Shown here in pieces: positions 23,325-36,596 of a DNA stretch of 64,000 bases. Below the pieces are notes generated by a model. That model ran no database searches. It was not told the origin of the DNA and saw only the letters and a program-made list of their open reading frames with translations. This DNA is from Amphibalanus amphitrite. Taxonomy: Eukaryota > Arthropoda > Thecostraca > Balanomorpha > Balanidae. Both the position numbers and the translations under genes were made by a program. Within the stretch, counting starts at the first letter, position 1. Each line of letters starts with the position of its first letter. The stretch is taken from the NCBI RefSeq assembly GCF_019059575.1, contig NW_024881622.1:434001-498000 (forward strand). Direction: 5' to 3'.

Positions 23325-23590
23325 GAAGTGGTATGATGATGGGGGCAAGCTTCTCAAATCTCACCTGGATACGGGCCTTCATAGTTGGCCGTCACCAATG
23401 GGTGCTAATCCGGGGATGCAGCTCTGAGTGGGCACCTGACCACCTGTCTCTAGTGGTATCCCTCAAGGCTCAGTTTTGGTTCCAACGGTCTTCACAATAT
23501 TTATCAATGGTATGCCACTGGAGGTCTCAACTCTCAAGCCAGACTGGAAAAAAATGCATGTTATGCCAAATATTACCGGCGTAGTGGCGG
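23325..23590 (+). mobile_element. LINE RT fragment (SGIPQGSVL region)
   Basis: Broken frames follow GGKLL...GLHSW...SGIPQGSVLVPTVFTIFINGMPLEVS, the core reverse transcriptase motif of a CR1-like LINE. Stops interrupt it. It may belong with the fragment at 24905-25765, separated by the MITE and the RNase H-bearing fragment. Confidence 0.7.
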
Positions 23591-23650
23591 GATTGTGGTA
23601 AAAATTCCAGCGCACGTCCGGCGTAACTTAGCTTGCGCCGAATGCCACGC

Positions 23651-23822
23651 GGTGTTTCACAGACACTGCCAGCCGGGCAGCGCCCTACCAGCACACATGG
23701 CAATTTGGGCTTCCATGGAAACATCTTGGAAACATCAACAACCCCATAGCTCCAACACTACCACAAGTATGTCAGCTCGCTGGATGCGCTGGCAGTGGCT
23801 GGCAGCATGGTTGTGAAACACC
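23651..23822. mobile_element. MITE with GGTGTTTCAC ends, copy B
   Basis: A 172-bp element with about 24-bp imperfect inverted ends (GGTGTTTCACAGACACTGCC against the complement of TGCCAGCC...TTGTGAAACACC) and interior similarity to copy A. It is embedded in the LINE debris. Confidence 0.72.
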
Positions 23823-23899
23823 GCCCAGTGCATGGCGGCGGCTGAATTTTCGGCACAGGGTGGTCGCATAATTCGTTGGTGAATGATGTTCACCGAATT

Positions 23900-24720
23900 T
23901 AGTCGGCACGCTGGTCAGTCTAGCAGCAGATTCGCCCTGAGGGCAGCACTGGAGAGGTTTCGGGACGAGACGTCCCCGCTCCGGTCGTCGCGTGTTTGAA
24001 TTGGCGAGCCGCCCTGAGTCTACTCGGCGGAGGAGCGGCCGCCCAGGCCAGGCCTCAACCCTCGGGGTGGAGATAGGTATGGAGGACCCTTTTGAACAGA
24101 CTTGTGCCGGCCTTTGAACATTGCTGAGCGTCGTTAAGTAATACTGCAGTGGGTTCGTGCCCACTGCGGTATCGAGGGGAATGAGATCCCAGACGACCTG
24201 GCGAAGCAAGCGGCCGCCCTGCCCTCAAACGCCCGCTCGCTGACCAGGGTGGTTCATTGTGCGGCCTCGTATCAGTGGCGCGACAGCTGGCCCGAGTCAC
24301 TACTCAAGCCACTCCTCGGGAGCACGCCGCCGCTCCCTATCCCCGGAAAGGACCGAGAGGATGTCGTTTCGGTGCGCCAGATGAGGGCGGGCCATTGGGG
24401 CCGCTCGCTCCAGTACGTGCACCAAATCGACTGTCTCCACTCCGCGGCGTGCCAGCAGTGCCCAGACAAGCGGTGCCCCGCGGCGCTCTACGCTATGTGC
24501 TGAGAAGAGGCTGATGTGCGGGAGCACGTGCTGCTCTTCTGACCGGCCCTCGCTGGCTCCCGCCAGCCTCGAACACACCGCTCCGCCGATTTGTGTGGCC
24601 CCGAAACTTCCGGCTCCAGCCTTGTTTCACGGCACGACGCTACAGTGCCCTAAGCGTATTGAGGCATTGGGTTCCCGTGAAAATAAGACTTATTCGGACG
24701 CTCAAACATGGGAGGGCGTC
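23900..24720 (+). mobile_element. Fragment of an RNase H-bearing LINE (I/LOA/R1-like)
   Basis: Frames in succession read SRFALRAALERFRDE, then WVRAHCGIEGNEIPDDLAKQ, an RNase H signature close to WVPGHxGIxGNExAD, then VRQMRAGHWGRSLQYVH and a Cys-rich stretch, the usual order at the carboxyl end of I-group non-LTR elements. Frameshifts and a stop near 24501 show decay. It is a different clade from the CR1-like pieces on both sides. Confidence 0.65.
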
Positions 24721-24904
24721 CAAGGTCCCGGAATGCTCTGTCTGGTTGATATAGCCTTGATCGGTAGATGCGTACATGTGCTTTATATAAAAGTGGCTTA
24801 ATTTTGGCACAAATAGGCACCCAATTTTCGGCGCGAATCATGCAGAAATTTCAGCACAAATTCGCATGCGCCGAATTTCGGCGCAAGAAGGTCTCACGGA
24901 CGTC

Positions 24905-25765
24905 CGGCGTAGTGTATGGACGTTTTCCAGTCGGTCTCAAGCTGCGTGAAGATGTTCGCGGACGACACCAAGCTATATAAGCCACTCACACATCCATCCG
25001 ACCGTGGTGCTGGTCCTCAGAGTGATCTGGACGCTCTGGCACGATGGTCCTCTGCCGTTCAACGTAGCCAAGTGTAAGGGGATGCACATGGGCTTAAAAG
25101 GAACCCTGCACACGAGTATAGGCTGGACGGGACGCCCATCGCCGTAGTAGATGAAGAAAGGGATCTGGGGATCATAATCGACTCGGAGCTGAAGTTCCAT
25201 TCGCAAACGTTGGCGGCCGTCTCAAAAGCCTCGCAGCTGCTCGCCGTCATCAAGAGATCTTTCGCTCACATCGACGACCCTACAATTGCTCTACAAGGCT
25301 CTTGTCTGCCCGTTCTGGAGTGTGGGAACGCAGTATGGGGACCGTTCAGCAAAGGAGACCAGAAATGCTTGGAAAAGGTCCAGAGACGCGCCACGCGAAT
25401 GGTGTGATCCATTGAGCACCTTCTCTACCCCGTGCGTCCGGAGCGTCTCCGACTGCCGTCGCCGTTCTACCGCCGCCACAGGGGAGACATGCTGACTACT
25501 AGCTGTTCCAAGGTGGAAGCGATGTGCTGCCAACCACCTTCTTCACCCAGAACGAGACTGAGCTGACGAGCGAGAGGACACGGATGGAAAGTGCTCAGAC
25601 CCCGAGCTGTGACACTCGCTCGACGAAGCAGCTTCAGTGTCCGCATCGTCAGCGACTGGAACGCTCTACCTGCTGAAGTTGTGTCTGCCGAAACGCTCTC
25701 GACATGCAAGGCACGACTTGACCGTCACTGGACCCACCTAATGTATGTCATGCCACAACCTTAGG
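24905..25765 (+). mobile_element. CR1-like LINE fragment, FADD motif to end of RT ORF
   Basis: Frames follow MFADDTKLYKPL, EERDLGIIIDSELKFH, ASQLLAVIKRSFAHID, LEKVQRRATRMV and VSDWNALPAEVVSAETL of the intact LINE at 19145-21829, but on the plus strand and with several frameshifts and stops. An older relative, 5' truncated. Confidence 0.85.
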
Positions 25766-26548
25766 AGTCCTGTATCTCACTGCAGCGTGCAATACGTGTG
25801 CAATACTACTAACTACTATTAATTTCGTTATCAAAACAGCAACTCCTGATGAAGTTCATGTTGCTTTGGCACTTGGTACACAAAACTTGTGATGGGATAG
25901 TGAGAGCAATGTGCAACCTCAACCTGGTGAAGGCAGTCAAATAAGATGGACTGACTGGCTTCGCAGGGAATGCTTGGATCTGACATCCAAATCCCACAAT
26001 TATTATGCCTAGAATGCCAAAACTGATGGTAAGGCCGTAGCGGCCCTGGGTGACAAACTCTGCTTAGGTTCTGGGTCTGCCATTTTTTTTCATGACGCTG
26101 TGTCAAGCATTCAAGTGAAAAGTAAGATCTTGGGATGCGCAAGAAATTTTTCAAGTCATCTCAAGTTAGGTGCAAAACATCTCAAACATGAACTCTAGTG
26201 GTGATGTACACTCAAACATTAACTCTAATGGTGATGTACAATTTTCAGGGTATGCTTGATGCCTGCGCTGAGCATGGAATCAATTCTTTCAATGCCTGCT
26301 TCCAAGTTGACAAAAAATCTCTCCTAGATCGTACTGTATAAAGACTGGAGCATATGCTGATGTCAGGGTGGCATAGGATAGTTATAATGGGCTTCAGCTC
26401 ACTGTCTTCAACTCATCATTCTCATAGACATAGTCCATACTATCATATGTCAGAGTTGCCTTACATTATGCACAACCTCTTTTTCAGAAAATAATTTGCA
26501 TCTCCTCACTGGGGTGGAGATTCACATTGGTATACTTCAACATACAAA
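25766..26548. other. ACTL6A 5' flank
   Basis: AT-rich region ending at the ACTL6A start codon. It must hold the 5' UTR and perhaps the core promoter. I see no clear TATA box or initiator that I would call. Confidence 0.4.
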
Positions 26549-29500
26549 ATGAGTGGGGGAGTCTATGGAGGAGGTATGTAATGTAGCTCATTTATTTTTA
26601 GAATAATTGTCATTTTATGGAGCTTTTTTAGTTTTATTGATGAACTATGTTGGCTTTAGCCTGTTATCAATATTTTTTTCCTTGTTCTGCTAGGGAGGCA
26701 TTCAAAACATTGCACATCAGTGTTACAAGACGATTTAACACAGACTTCTAACAGTCAGCTGGCATGCCACAAGCATCCTGTTCAATATCAGTGACAGTGC
26801 AGTCTCATGTTATCCTGACGAGCCTACCACCCACCGCCGTAAGTTGCGATGCCGGTGCTCACTCCTCTGACGCTTCTCAGACGAGGTGGGCGCGCTGGTG
26901 TTCGACCTGGGCCACTACTCGCTGCGCGCCGGGTATGCTGGTGAGGAGGCGCCCAAGTCGGAGATCCCGGCCACGGTCGGCGTGCTCGAGGAGGCCACGG
27001 CCGCCGCGCAGATCGGCACGCCCATGGAGGTGGACTCGGCGGCGGCCAATAAGGACGCAGCCGCGCCCAAACGGAAGTACTACATCGACACCAACGCGCT
27101 ACATGTGCCCAAAAAAGGTGAGACGGTCGTACCAAGACTCGACTTCGAGTATCGTGGGAAGTAGGAAGTTAAGAACCTAGTTAATGTACCCGTATGTCAA
27201 GCTCGCTGGTCATCTCGAACGATGGTTCATGGCTTAGATATTTTTGCTGTCTTTTGTGTACCTCGTATATTTTTTCGCCCGATGATATTTAGCTACAAAT
27301 ATTTAGTTCACGCGTGCCCACAGACGTGGAGGCCGTCAGTTACATGAAGGACGGCATGATCGACGACTGGGACCTGTTTGAGAACGTGCTCAGTTACGCC
27401 TACTCGCAGTGCATCAAGTCCGACTCGGAGCTCCATCCAGTCCTCATGTCGGAGGCGCCGGTAGGTGGGACTGATCCGAGACGGACGGATTACTTTGAAT
27501 TTATGCAATTGACCTTGGTTAAATGGCTTTGTGATTTTTTTTTTTTTTTGGTGATTTAAGTTGTCACAATCTTAGTTGCTTGATATTGTAACGAATATTG
27601 CTGGAGGCAGGGATGCGGAGCCGGTGCCGGAGTCGGAGCCGGAGCCGCCGGAGCCGGCATATTTTGCCCGGAGCCGGAGCCGGAGCCGGAGCCGTGAAAC
27701 AATATAGCCCGGAGCCGGAGCCGGAGCCGGAGCCGCCAAAAAAGGGGGCGACTCCGGCTCCTTTTTATTTTTTGAAGAGGAAAAAAATAATTGACCTAGT
27801 TCGGTTTGACAGTACAAGGCAGTAAAACATATGGTAAGTACGTCATGGGCCATCAAGTGAATGAAAAAAGCCGAATATCCCCAGTATCCCACAGTACGCA
27901 ATCAACTTCCTGTCTGTTCCTCCCCCTCCCCCCCCACGTCTACTGCATCCCCAGAACATGAGGACCGGTCATCAGGTGACGGCCATTGTTTTGAAGCCAG
28001 TGCAGTGGACTGCGACTCCTAGCACCGTCTCTTCCCCCCTCACCCCCCCCCCCAATGCAGCCGAGACGGGTGTCAGCTTTCGATGGTTCAGTGAACTCCG
28101 ATTCGCGGCGACTGCGTTTCCAATGCCATCGCTTCCTAGTCCTTTGTTCTGCCAGTTCTCTCCGAGGTGCGTTTGCGCGGGGACGCGGTGAGCCGGTCAT
28201 GGCAAAGAGTAACGCGTATAACCAATCCAATTTTTCTTCCACCCGTATTTAATTGATTGCATAGGGAATGTACTGAGTCGGAGCCGGAGCCGCCGGAGCC
28301 GGAGGCGCCGGAGCCGGACTATTTTACTCGGAGCCGGAGCCGGAGCCGGAGCCGTCTGAAAGTTCCACGGCTCCGCATCCCTGGCTGGAGGTTTTCTGGC
28401 TTAATCGTGATTTGTTGCAGCAGTGTTTCAGTGGGCTGTCGTGAGATGTCCCCACTATCTCCATTCTCCACTCCTTATCACCCCTCACTGACTGCCTTAG
28501 CTTTGTTCAACATCGCTCTGCCAACAGAGCACTGAAACCCGTGACGGCATTCCCCGCCCCAAGCGCATGGTGTGTAACTGTCGGCTGTCATCCCCTGCCG
28601 CCTGTCTGACCCTCCCCTGCTCTCTCCCTCACAGTGGAACCACCGCGGGCGGCGGGAGAAGCTCACAGAGCTCATGTTCGAAAAGTACAACGTGCCGGCC
28701 TTCTTCCTGGTCAAGAACGCCGTGCTGGCCGCGTTCGCCAACGGCCGCTCCACGGCTCTGGTCCTGGACAGCGGCGCCACACACACCTCGGCCGTCCCCG
28801 TGCACGACGGCTACGTCCTCACACAGGGTATCGTCAAGAGCCCGCTGGGCGGAGATTTTCTAACGGCTCAGTGCCGTCAGTTTTTCGCACAGAATGACAT
28901 CGAGGTGATCCCGCCGTACATGATCGGCGGGAAGGAGGCGGTGAAGGACTATGAGAAGGCCAAGTGGACGCGGCGTCCCAACCTGCCCGAGGTCACCAAG
29001 TCGTGGCATGACTACATGGTCAACGTGAGTGGGGCAATGGACGAGGATAAGTGGCGGGTGACTGAAGATCTAGGACACGAGCGTTGCAGTATTTGGTTGG
29101 AAAGACATTTTTTCACAGTATCGATGTATCTCAGATTGGCATGTTGATTACCTTCTTACTAAATTTTATCATTATCTACTCGCTTACGTTTGATATTTTT
29201 TATTAAGCTGCCTTGTTTTTTCTGTTCTCACTTTTCTCAAACAGTAATAGGTGGATGCCTCTTTAGTTTCCAACTCCTGAAAATGCCTATATTGTACCGA
29301 GTCTAACACCTTTCTGTCTCGTCTCACCCGCAGGAGGTGGTCCAGGATTTCCAGCAGTCGATCTTGCAGTGTGTTGACGAGTACAGTGAGGAGACCATCT
29401 CTCAGATGCCTTCTGTTCCCTACGAGTTCCCCAACGGATACCATCAGGTAACGTCTGGCCAGGGGACCGAGAGGGCTACGTCGCTCGACTTTATACTAGC

Positions 29501-31192
29501 TCTGCTTGTAAGAATTCAACGTGTTTTAGCGTAACTATATTTATAAGAAGTATAGTGTAATGAATGTATGCTCCCTCTAATCTCCATTCTGCTAAACTCG
29601 GCCTGATAACTTCCCAGTACTTCGCCCAACGTTGTCCGAGAGGTTATGTGGGCGGCTGCTAAGTCTACATTTATGGGGTGTTGTGAATTGGGAGGTAGGT
29701 ACTTCAAATGGCACCCTTCTGTGGCGGTAGCATTGTGATTTTGATAGGTTGTACCTTTGCAACGTTGTTTACCTCGCTTCGTGTCTGGCATTAACTCAGC
29801 TGTCAATTGTAAGTGATTTCATGTTGCATGACCACTGACTAGCTGCCTGTCAGTTATGTTGCATGCACAATGTAAATGCAAATAGCAACTACCTCATGAC
29901 ATCATAATTTAAACCCTCCAGCCTCAATCGCTGACGTGCCGTGAAGGACCCGGTCTGAGGCGTGGGTGCACCTTCTGTGGGCTGTGCCACCGTCCGTCCG
30001 CCCAGTGCCACCGACATGCCACCCTCTGACTAGCTCTGACATCACTCTGACATCACCTCTGACGTCATATGTCCGTGTCGGCCGGCAGGACTTTGGCTCG
30101 GAGCGGTTCAAGATCCCCGAGTGTCTGTTCGACCCGAGTAACATCAAGGGCGTGGGCTCGACGATGCTGGGAATGGGCAACGTGGCGCACAACGCGGTCA
30201 GCATGTGCGACGCCGACCTGAGGCCGGTGAGTGTGAGCCCGTCGGGAGATTGCAGCTGAGGGGCTGGGACGGCTACTGAGGGAGACCTGGGGAGTTTGAG
30301 TGACTGTACATAGGTGGCGGATGCTGTCAGTTTTTGATTTCTAGAAAGTAATGACTTGTTGTACATTACAATATAGTACTGTCTCATTTTTACCGCCAGT
30401 CAGCCGATCGTTCGGCTTGTCTTCCTTTTTTTATTTTGACAGTTTTTTATAAGCCAGCCTGTAACTCCAGTCGGTTTCTCGCCCCTTCCTCCTCGTGTTC
30501 TTACTCTTTTGTTGGAATTTTCCATGTGACGACTCTCCTCGTCTACGCCCTTCTTCTGTATCCTTCCACATGCTGATACGTTCCGTCTCGTCTCCAGAAC
30601 CTGTACGGAAACGTGGTGGTGACGGGCGGCAACACGCTGCTGCAAGGCGTCCCCGAGAGACTCAACAGGGACCTCTCGCGCAAAACGCCGCCGGTGAGTC
30701 GCACAGCAGCGGGTTCCTACTCCGGAACTGAGACAGGGGACCGTTCAAAGAGACTTGGTTGAATTGTATTCCTCCTGTTTTAATTGGTTTTGTGATACGA
30801 CTTCTTTTCCGAGGCATAGATATAACGGGGCGGTGTTTTTAGTTTGTTTGCCGTATCGCATGGACTATCTGAAACAAGCATTTCTGTGATGATTCAAACG
30901 AAAATAGTTATTTCATGTTTGCCCCTCATCAGTGGCAGTCTGTCTCAAATCTCAGCATGTCATCAACTCTGTAATACAGCTCCCAGTTTTGTAGTACTGA
31001 CTTGTGTCCGGTCCGTTTCCGCAGAACATGCGTCTGAAGCTGATCAGCGCGCAGGGCAGCTCGGAGCGCCGGTTCGGCGCCTGGATCGGAGGATCCATCC
31101 TAGGGTCGCTCGGATCCTTCCAGCAAATGTGGATCTCGAAACAGGAGTACGAGGAGGGCGGCCGAAGCCAGGTGGATCGCAAGTGCCCCTGA
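26549..31192 (+). CDS. ACTL6A: ACTL6A/BAF53 (Bap55), actin-related chromatin-remodelling subunit (8 coding exons)
   Basis: Nuclear actin-related protein, shared by SWI/SNF (BAF/BAP), INO80 and TIP60/NuA4 complexes, where it binds the HSA helix of the motor subunit with actin (family knowledge). Coding exons: 26549-26573, 26881-27117, 27324-27460, 28635-29024, 29334-29447, 30089-30226, 30598-30693, 31025-31192. All have GT/AG borders and compatible phases; 434 aa (human BAF53A 429). The start [17 protein letters not shown] is the same as in human BAF53A over nearly all residues; the tiny 25-nt exon 1 is needed for this. Other matches: [86 protein letters not shown]-like [20 protein letters not shown], and the carboxyl end DRKCP. 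Residues about 56-80 form an Ala-rich insertion. Intron 3 carries a hAT-type MITE. Confidence 0.97.
27600..28391. mobile_element. hAT-type MITE in ACTL6A intron 3, with 8-bp target duplication
   Basis: Element 27608-28383 (776 bp) starts CAGGGATGCGGAGCC and ends with the exact reverse complement GGCTCCGCATCCCTG. It is flanked by perfect 8-bp duplications GCTGGAGG at 27600-27607 and 28384-28391. CAGGG ends and 8-bp duplications are hallmarks of hAT elements. Both ends also carry arrays of GGAGCC hexamers in direct, not inverted, orientation (about 27627-27737 and 28277-28354). No transposase frame. The exons on both sides are intact. Confidence 0.93.
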
Positions 31193-34100
31193 GTGGCGGA
31201 CATCAGCTGCAGCTCACGGGATCGCACATGGTTAGACCATTTGGGGGTGGCATGTGACTCAAATTGGCGTCACTTGAGACTGCCCGAATCGATGGGCTCT
31301 CGCGTTCTTTCGGTCCTTTTCGATGGCGCTGCCTGTGAGGAAGACGATCTCTCATCTCAGCCCTCATGAAAAAGCATGCGAAGACTGGCAATGGAAGCGC
31401 GGAGCGCAGTGCGCGGTGAGGTTTTGACCCTGAATGGACCGATAACTCAGTGCAGAATGTGGGATAAGTTCGAGCCTAGTGGATAGAAGGCTAATGGGGG
31501 AAGGGGACAGGTGTATCGAACAGGCCGGCGAACGGAACAGCGGTTATGGGTCAATGTTAGCTACCCCAGCTATTTGGAGCTTCGCAATCCGGAGTTTCTG
31601 CGACTAGATTTCAGCGTTGTGTGTGAAACGCTGTAACATAGGCTTGTCCTGGACATATTCAGCCCAGGCATGTGGAATTCTTACCGCTCAGCGCCAAGTT
31701 TTTTTCTTTTTGTCGCTCTGACTGGAGAAAGTTACATAATTCATGCGTTCCAGTGTGGGGTCTGAGGCTTTTTGAAGCCTTATATTTTGCATTCTCATCT
31801 GCATCACTTTTTCAATCATCTTGTCAGCGTCATTGTCGTAGTTTTGTCACTGAACCGTGCAGCAGGTAACTGTAAATGCACTATCTGCAAGGCGTGGCGT
31901 TTCTTTATCATGAATGCGTGAGCTATGCGGCCGCCGGCCAGCTCCAAGATGAGTTGGAGAAGATGGCGCTACGTTCGCGGCGCGGGCGCCGTCAAACAGA
32001 TCCGATGGATGGTTTTTTGAAGCATGAGTGTTACTTGTACTTGTCAGGCATACTTACTTGTGATACTTGTCAGGCATATTTTCCATCACAGGGGTACCAC
32101 ATGTACTTCACATGTACTTCGCTGCAAAAGAAAGCGTTTTCTTAGGAAATGTTAGGTTTAGAGAAGATGGCGACCTTTATAGATTAACAGCTCTTTTACG
32201 AGAATCAGGCACGAGTGCCTATTACAACCCTCTATCTAATTTTCCTCGCCGCATGCAAATACTTCAGAAATCACAACATCGGCAAACAAACAGAGGCAGC
32301 GACGGCCGAGTCATGGATGATTTTTCTTGAGCTGAGAATACCATAAATCAGGAGATTTTCAGGGATGAGATAATCATCCATGGCCGAGTCTTTGGGCCCG
32401 ACACATGCGCCTCTGAACGCTTCCCGTCCAGACACGATGTTCTGGCGCGAACTCAATGGTCCGACGCTGCTGTCGCCTGTCTGACCGAGACAGACCTGCA
32501 CTTTATCAATGGCAGATGATATGTCATGGCACGTGCACTGTGCAGAGTGGCCTTAAAATCAGGTCACAGCATGGGTTGCCAGACTTGTTCCATGTGACAG
32601 GTGCAGTTCCTTGTGTCCGAGGACGTACTATGTTACCAAATTACCTTTTTGTTAGTTTTAAAATATAATATTTTCAGAGGTTTAAATAGTTCCAGCTTGT
32701 TTCGGAAATAAGACGTCACGAAGAAATTGTAGAGATGGCAGGTGTCATTGTCAGAATATAGCATGCGTCAGATATTCAAGACCGGATACTTAGCGCATAT
32801 TTGGTAGCTGTGAGCCTGTATGATGAACTGTAATTGAACATCCGTGACGGCTAGCTCCGCGGGGTCCTTCTCATCAGAGTGCTCGCTCGGTCAGAGTTCG
32901 GTCCCGCGTTTTAGGGCGGGCCGGAACAGCTGAGGTCCGGGCCCGACCTCTGCCGCCGGCTGATGGTTATCGGCACTCAGGCGCCGCTCGCCCGCCGGCC
33001 AATGCCACTTTATTCACACCGGCACCCGACGCCAATTCCGTCATTCGTTTTTTATATGATTTTCTTCATGAGATGCTCTTGAGATACCTACCACCCTCGC
33101 TTCTAGGTAGCTTCATAAACTCTTCTTTTTGCCACGTAATTTGACAGCGCACACGTTAAGTCATAAATCGCGTTTTTATTACGGAGTCCTTATTCCACTT
33201 CAAAGGTATCCTAGCGCTCTACAACTTGAAATGACTGTCCTCACAGGTAACTTATTATCAATTTAGCGATAATAAATCTGGAAGCCGCTGTGCAGGAATA
33301 TCCGAGCAAGTTCGCCCGTCCAGCCTCGTGCGGCTTACTCTCACTGTGGGAGCGTGAATCAGCATTTGGCTCGCGTGCGCTGCGATTAGGCTGAAATTAG
33401 CACCATGGGCCAAATCGGACACAAATGCTGGTGAGCTGTCGACACAGCGGCAGCTGGAGTGACGGCACGAGACGCGTCAGCCGACTGTGAGGTCACCCGC
33501 CTCTGTGGTCTCCATAGTCCATGTCCATGGCCGGATCAACCGTATCACCTGCCGGCAGTGAGCTGTTAGACGTTATAAACGAGATGATTTGATTCGAATC
33601 GTGTCAAAAGGAGACACAGAGCAAGCATAGTACATGGCTCTACTCGAAGTCTGCTTCAACCAGGGTTCTGCTGAACCTGCAGCTATTTTAGGGAAACACT
33701 CTGAGTCTGTGTCTGGCATGTTTGATTTTTAATTTCCGCTATCTGTCGTATCTCTTATTGCTCTTATTGTGCTCTCTGGCTGGTGTACAAGTCTGGAATC
33801 TGCCCGCCAACTCTCCCATTAGCCGTGAGCTACGCCAACATTTGCGTGCATGACGATACAGAGTGCGACTCACCAGGACAGTCAGCGCCAAGCTCCAGAA
33901 AATTCACTATGAACAATGGTACTCGGCTGTCCTGAATTGGCCTTGACCCACAGCTGAGTTAAAACCTGGCAGTCACAGGGCTCTGGTTTAATGTCCCTCA
34001 CTTTATCTCCCTCCTAACTCTAGCGTAATAATTGTCTTCTCTTGTCATATAATTAGCATTCAGCGCCTAATAACAGAAGCCAGACAAGAGCCCATACAAC

Positions 34101-36596
34101 CATCCTGAGGGACCTATTTCTATCAAACAAGAGTTACAGGTATGTAGCTTACATGCATAGCAAGATATTTCATAGGCAAGGAATCCAAACGCCGCATTGC
34201 AGCCTACTCTGCACCACTCTGCCCCTGCCCTCGGGCGTGTTGACCTCTGACCCCGCCAGACGGCCAGACGGAATTCCGCTGTCTTGTCGTCACCCTCTCC
34301 CCGACCCCCACGAGACCCATCGCCTGGTTGGGCGCCTCGGCGGGGGCCGGGGCTCGGGCCAAAACAGAGGAGTCTGCTCGGTGGTCTGTTCAGAGGAGTC
34401 TTGTCCAACCCCAACCGAAGTTTACCCGAGGGCTGGAACGACATGTCTGCTGACTTAGGCGGCAAAGTCAATTACTGCGTAATGTAGTAATTGCCGCAGT
34501 GGGTATTGGACGTGCCCAAATTGAACGGTTCATGCTAGAACGCACCTGGTCTCATTTTTTTTTTTGTATACGGGGCATTACACGGCTAACAGGTAGTAGG
34601 TATGAGCCAGTTTTCGGAAGCCGGCTTCACTTCGACCGGCACAAAAATAGCGCGACTATTTAGATGATGAAGCGATGCTTCTGAAATGGAGCGGCTCACC
34701 GCAGAAGCAACATTTCCAGAAGAATTAATTGCGAGCTGCAAAAATTGCGTGTAATTATGCCACTTGTTCGGGGCTAACGACAGAAAATGTGCCGAGCTAA
34801 TGACTGATAGCCATACTGTCGGGTACCGCCGGCTGTCATAAAGCTATATTTGCACGGCGGCTGCGGGCGCAGGGTGGTAACTGCTGCCCAGTGTACCCAC
34901 TCATTGCTCAGTCTTCCCTTGGCGGCTCCCGTAAACGACTCCGTGTGGGCCGGGCAGTCGGCATATGAATGGTGGTGACGTAAACATTGCGGCGGGTTCA
35001 TGCAACAGTTTTCCGATGGTGGTCTGTGAATGTCGCCGTCCATGGCGCTGGTTTTGTTCATAATATCCCCGTTTTGCTGCTCGTCTGATGAGCAGGGTAG
35101 TACTGTTGGTATTGGTAGTAAGGAGGAAATTGGATGACCCGAATGCCACAAATGACAACAAATTGACCAGTGACCCCACGGGTGTCATTGGCTCACCCAC
35201 GTCTCACTCTCACCTACGCCTGAGATTAGATCAGCTTAGGCCATGAAAGGTCACATTCAGTTTGTCGACCAGAACTTTGGATCGATGCATGTAAAAACTG
35301 TGAAATAATCTCAAATGTGTTCTATTCAACGCTGCGAATCAGTGAACTGATATGCTGTGCAACATGACCTTCTCGGCTAGGCCATGACTGATCTTGTTTG
35401 TATCCTTGTGTTGAATTTTAAAGCCGACATTTCAAGTGAAATTATAATTCATTCGACGCGCCCTGACGAGGGAAATGCTATGCGGATAAAATCAATGCCG
35501 TAAAAGCTTTATGTCAATTGTCAATAGCTGTTGCAGGACAAAATATTTTTCCATAAAACGGAGCTATCCAATGTCTTCTTCGCGCTGTTCCAGCCTAATT
35601 AGATCAAAATCTTGAATATATCAATCTATGAACCAATATGTCCATTGTCCAAGCAATCAAAATCGTGAAAATTTGACCTTATATGACCTCGGGTACTCTG
35701 ATCACGTGCCCTGAAAATGATAAGAGAATTACTCCTTGAATTTTGACGTTCTTTCAAACGGTGCTTACTGCGTTTTGCCTCGTGGCCCAGGGACCGAGTT
35801 AGAAGGGGGTGTGTAGCTCATCTAATGGTTTATCGGAAGTGGGAAGTGACAGTACTTTTCCTTGGTAAATGGTAAGTCCTCGACATAACACCACGACCCA
35901 CGTTGACAAACCCTTGACAAAGCTGTGTGTAACGGGTTCAGTCTGCGTCGGCCGCCGTCGCCACCTAGGATGCAGGTCGGTTCCCGCCGCCGCTGCTGCA
36001 CTGTCGCGACCCGACAGGCGGAGGTTTACGGTCATCCCAGGAGACGCACCACCCTCCAGACGGCCAGGCGGCCGCCGTCGGGTCGTGCCAAGACGGGGGG
36101 GGGGGATAGAGGGGGAGGGGGGAGGGTGCCAGACAGTGACGGCAGCGACCCCGTCTGCCATTCTAAAACCCGCTCTCTCCTTTCCAAGGATTTAAGTTTT
36201 ATCCGTAATATTCCCCTTTGTCACTCAGTTTCAGTTCTACCGTTTTATCTTATTCATCTCTCACCTCTAGCCGTTTCATCGAAACTTTCAGTCAACTCAC
36301 TATCAAATGTATGTACCACTATTGCAGCGACTTTTTTACTGTCGCTGACCTGCACTGCTGTGTCTTTCCGTGGCCTTCCTAATACCATCTACATCCGACC
36401 CTTCCCACCCCTCCTCTCCAGCCGAAGCTGACGGTCCGACCCCGCCCTGACCCGGCGGGTCGGCGGCTGATCGTCGGGCTCCTCCGGGCCGGCCGGGCGG
36501 CGGGTCAGGTGGCGGTGCTGCCCGGTGCAGTCGGCAGTAGCGCCTGGTGGCCGGTGCGGAGCGGCGGGCCGCTCTCGGAGACACCACCGAGCGAGG
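31193..36596. other. Spacer downstream of ACTL6A
   Basis: ACTL6A 3' UTR followed by intergenic DNA. The first AATAAA I notice on the plus strand is at 33271-33276, rather far for the poly(A) signal, so a variant signal may be used. The stretch 36440-36600 is GC-rich and precedes the putative first exon. Short frames here have no recognisable content. Confidence 0.4.

Noticed and set aside
24090-24500. RNase H-like frame considered as a host ribonuclease H gene
   Set aside because: The motif order, decay and surrounding LINE debris fit the end of an I-group non-LTR element, not a host gene.
27600-28391. GGAGCC arrays read as a coding low-complexity repeat of ACTL6A
   Set aside because: The array lies in an intron, belongs to a transposon with clear ends and target duplication, and ACTL6A is complete without it.
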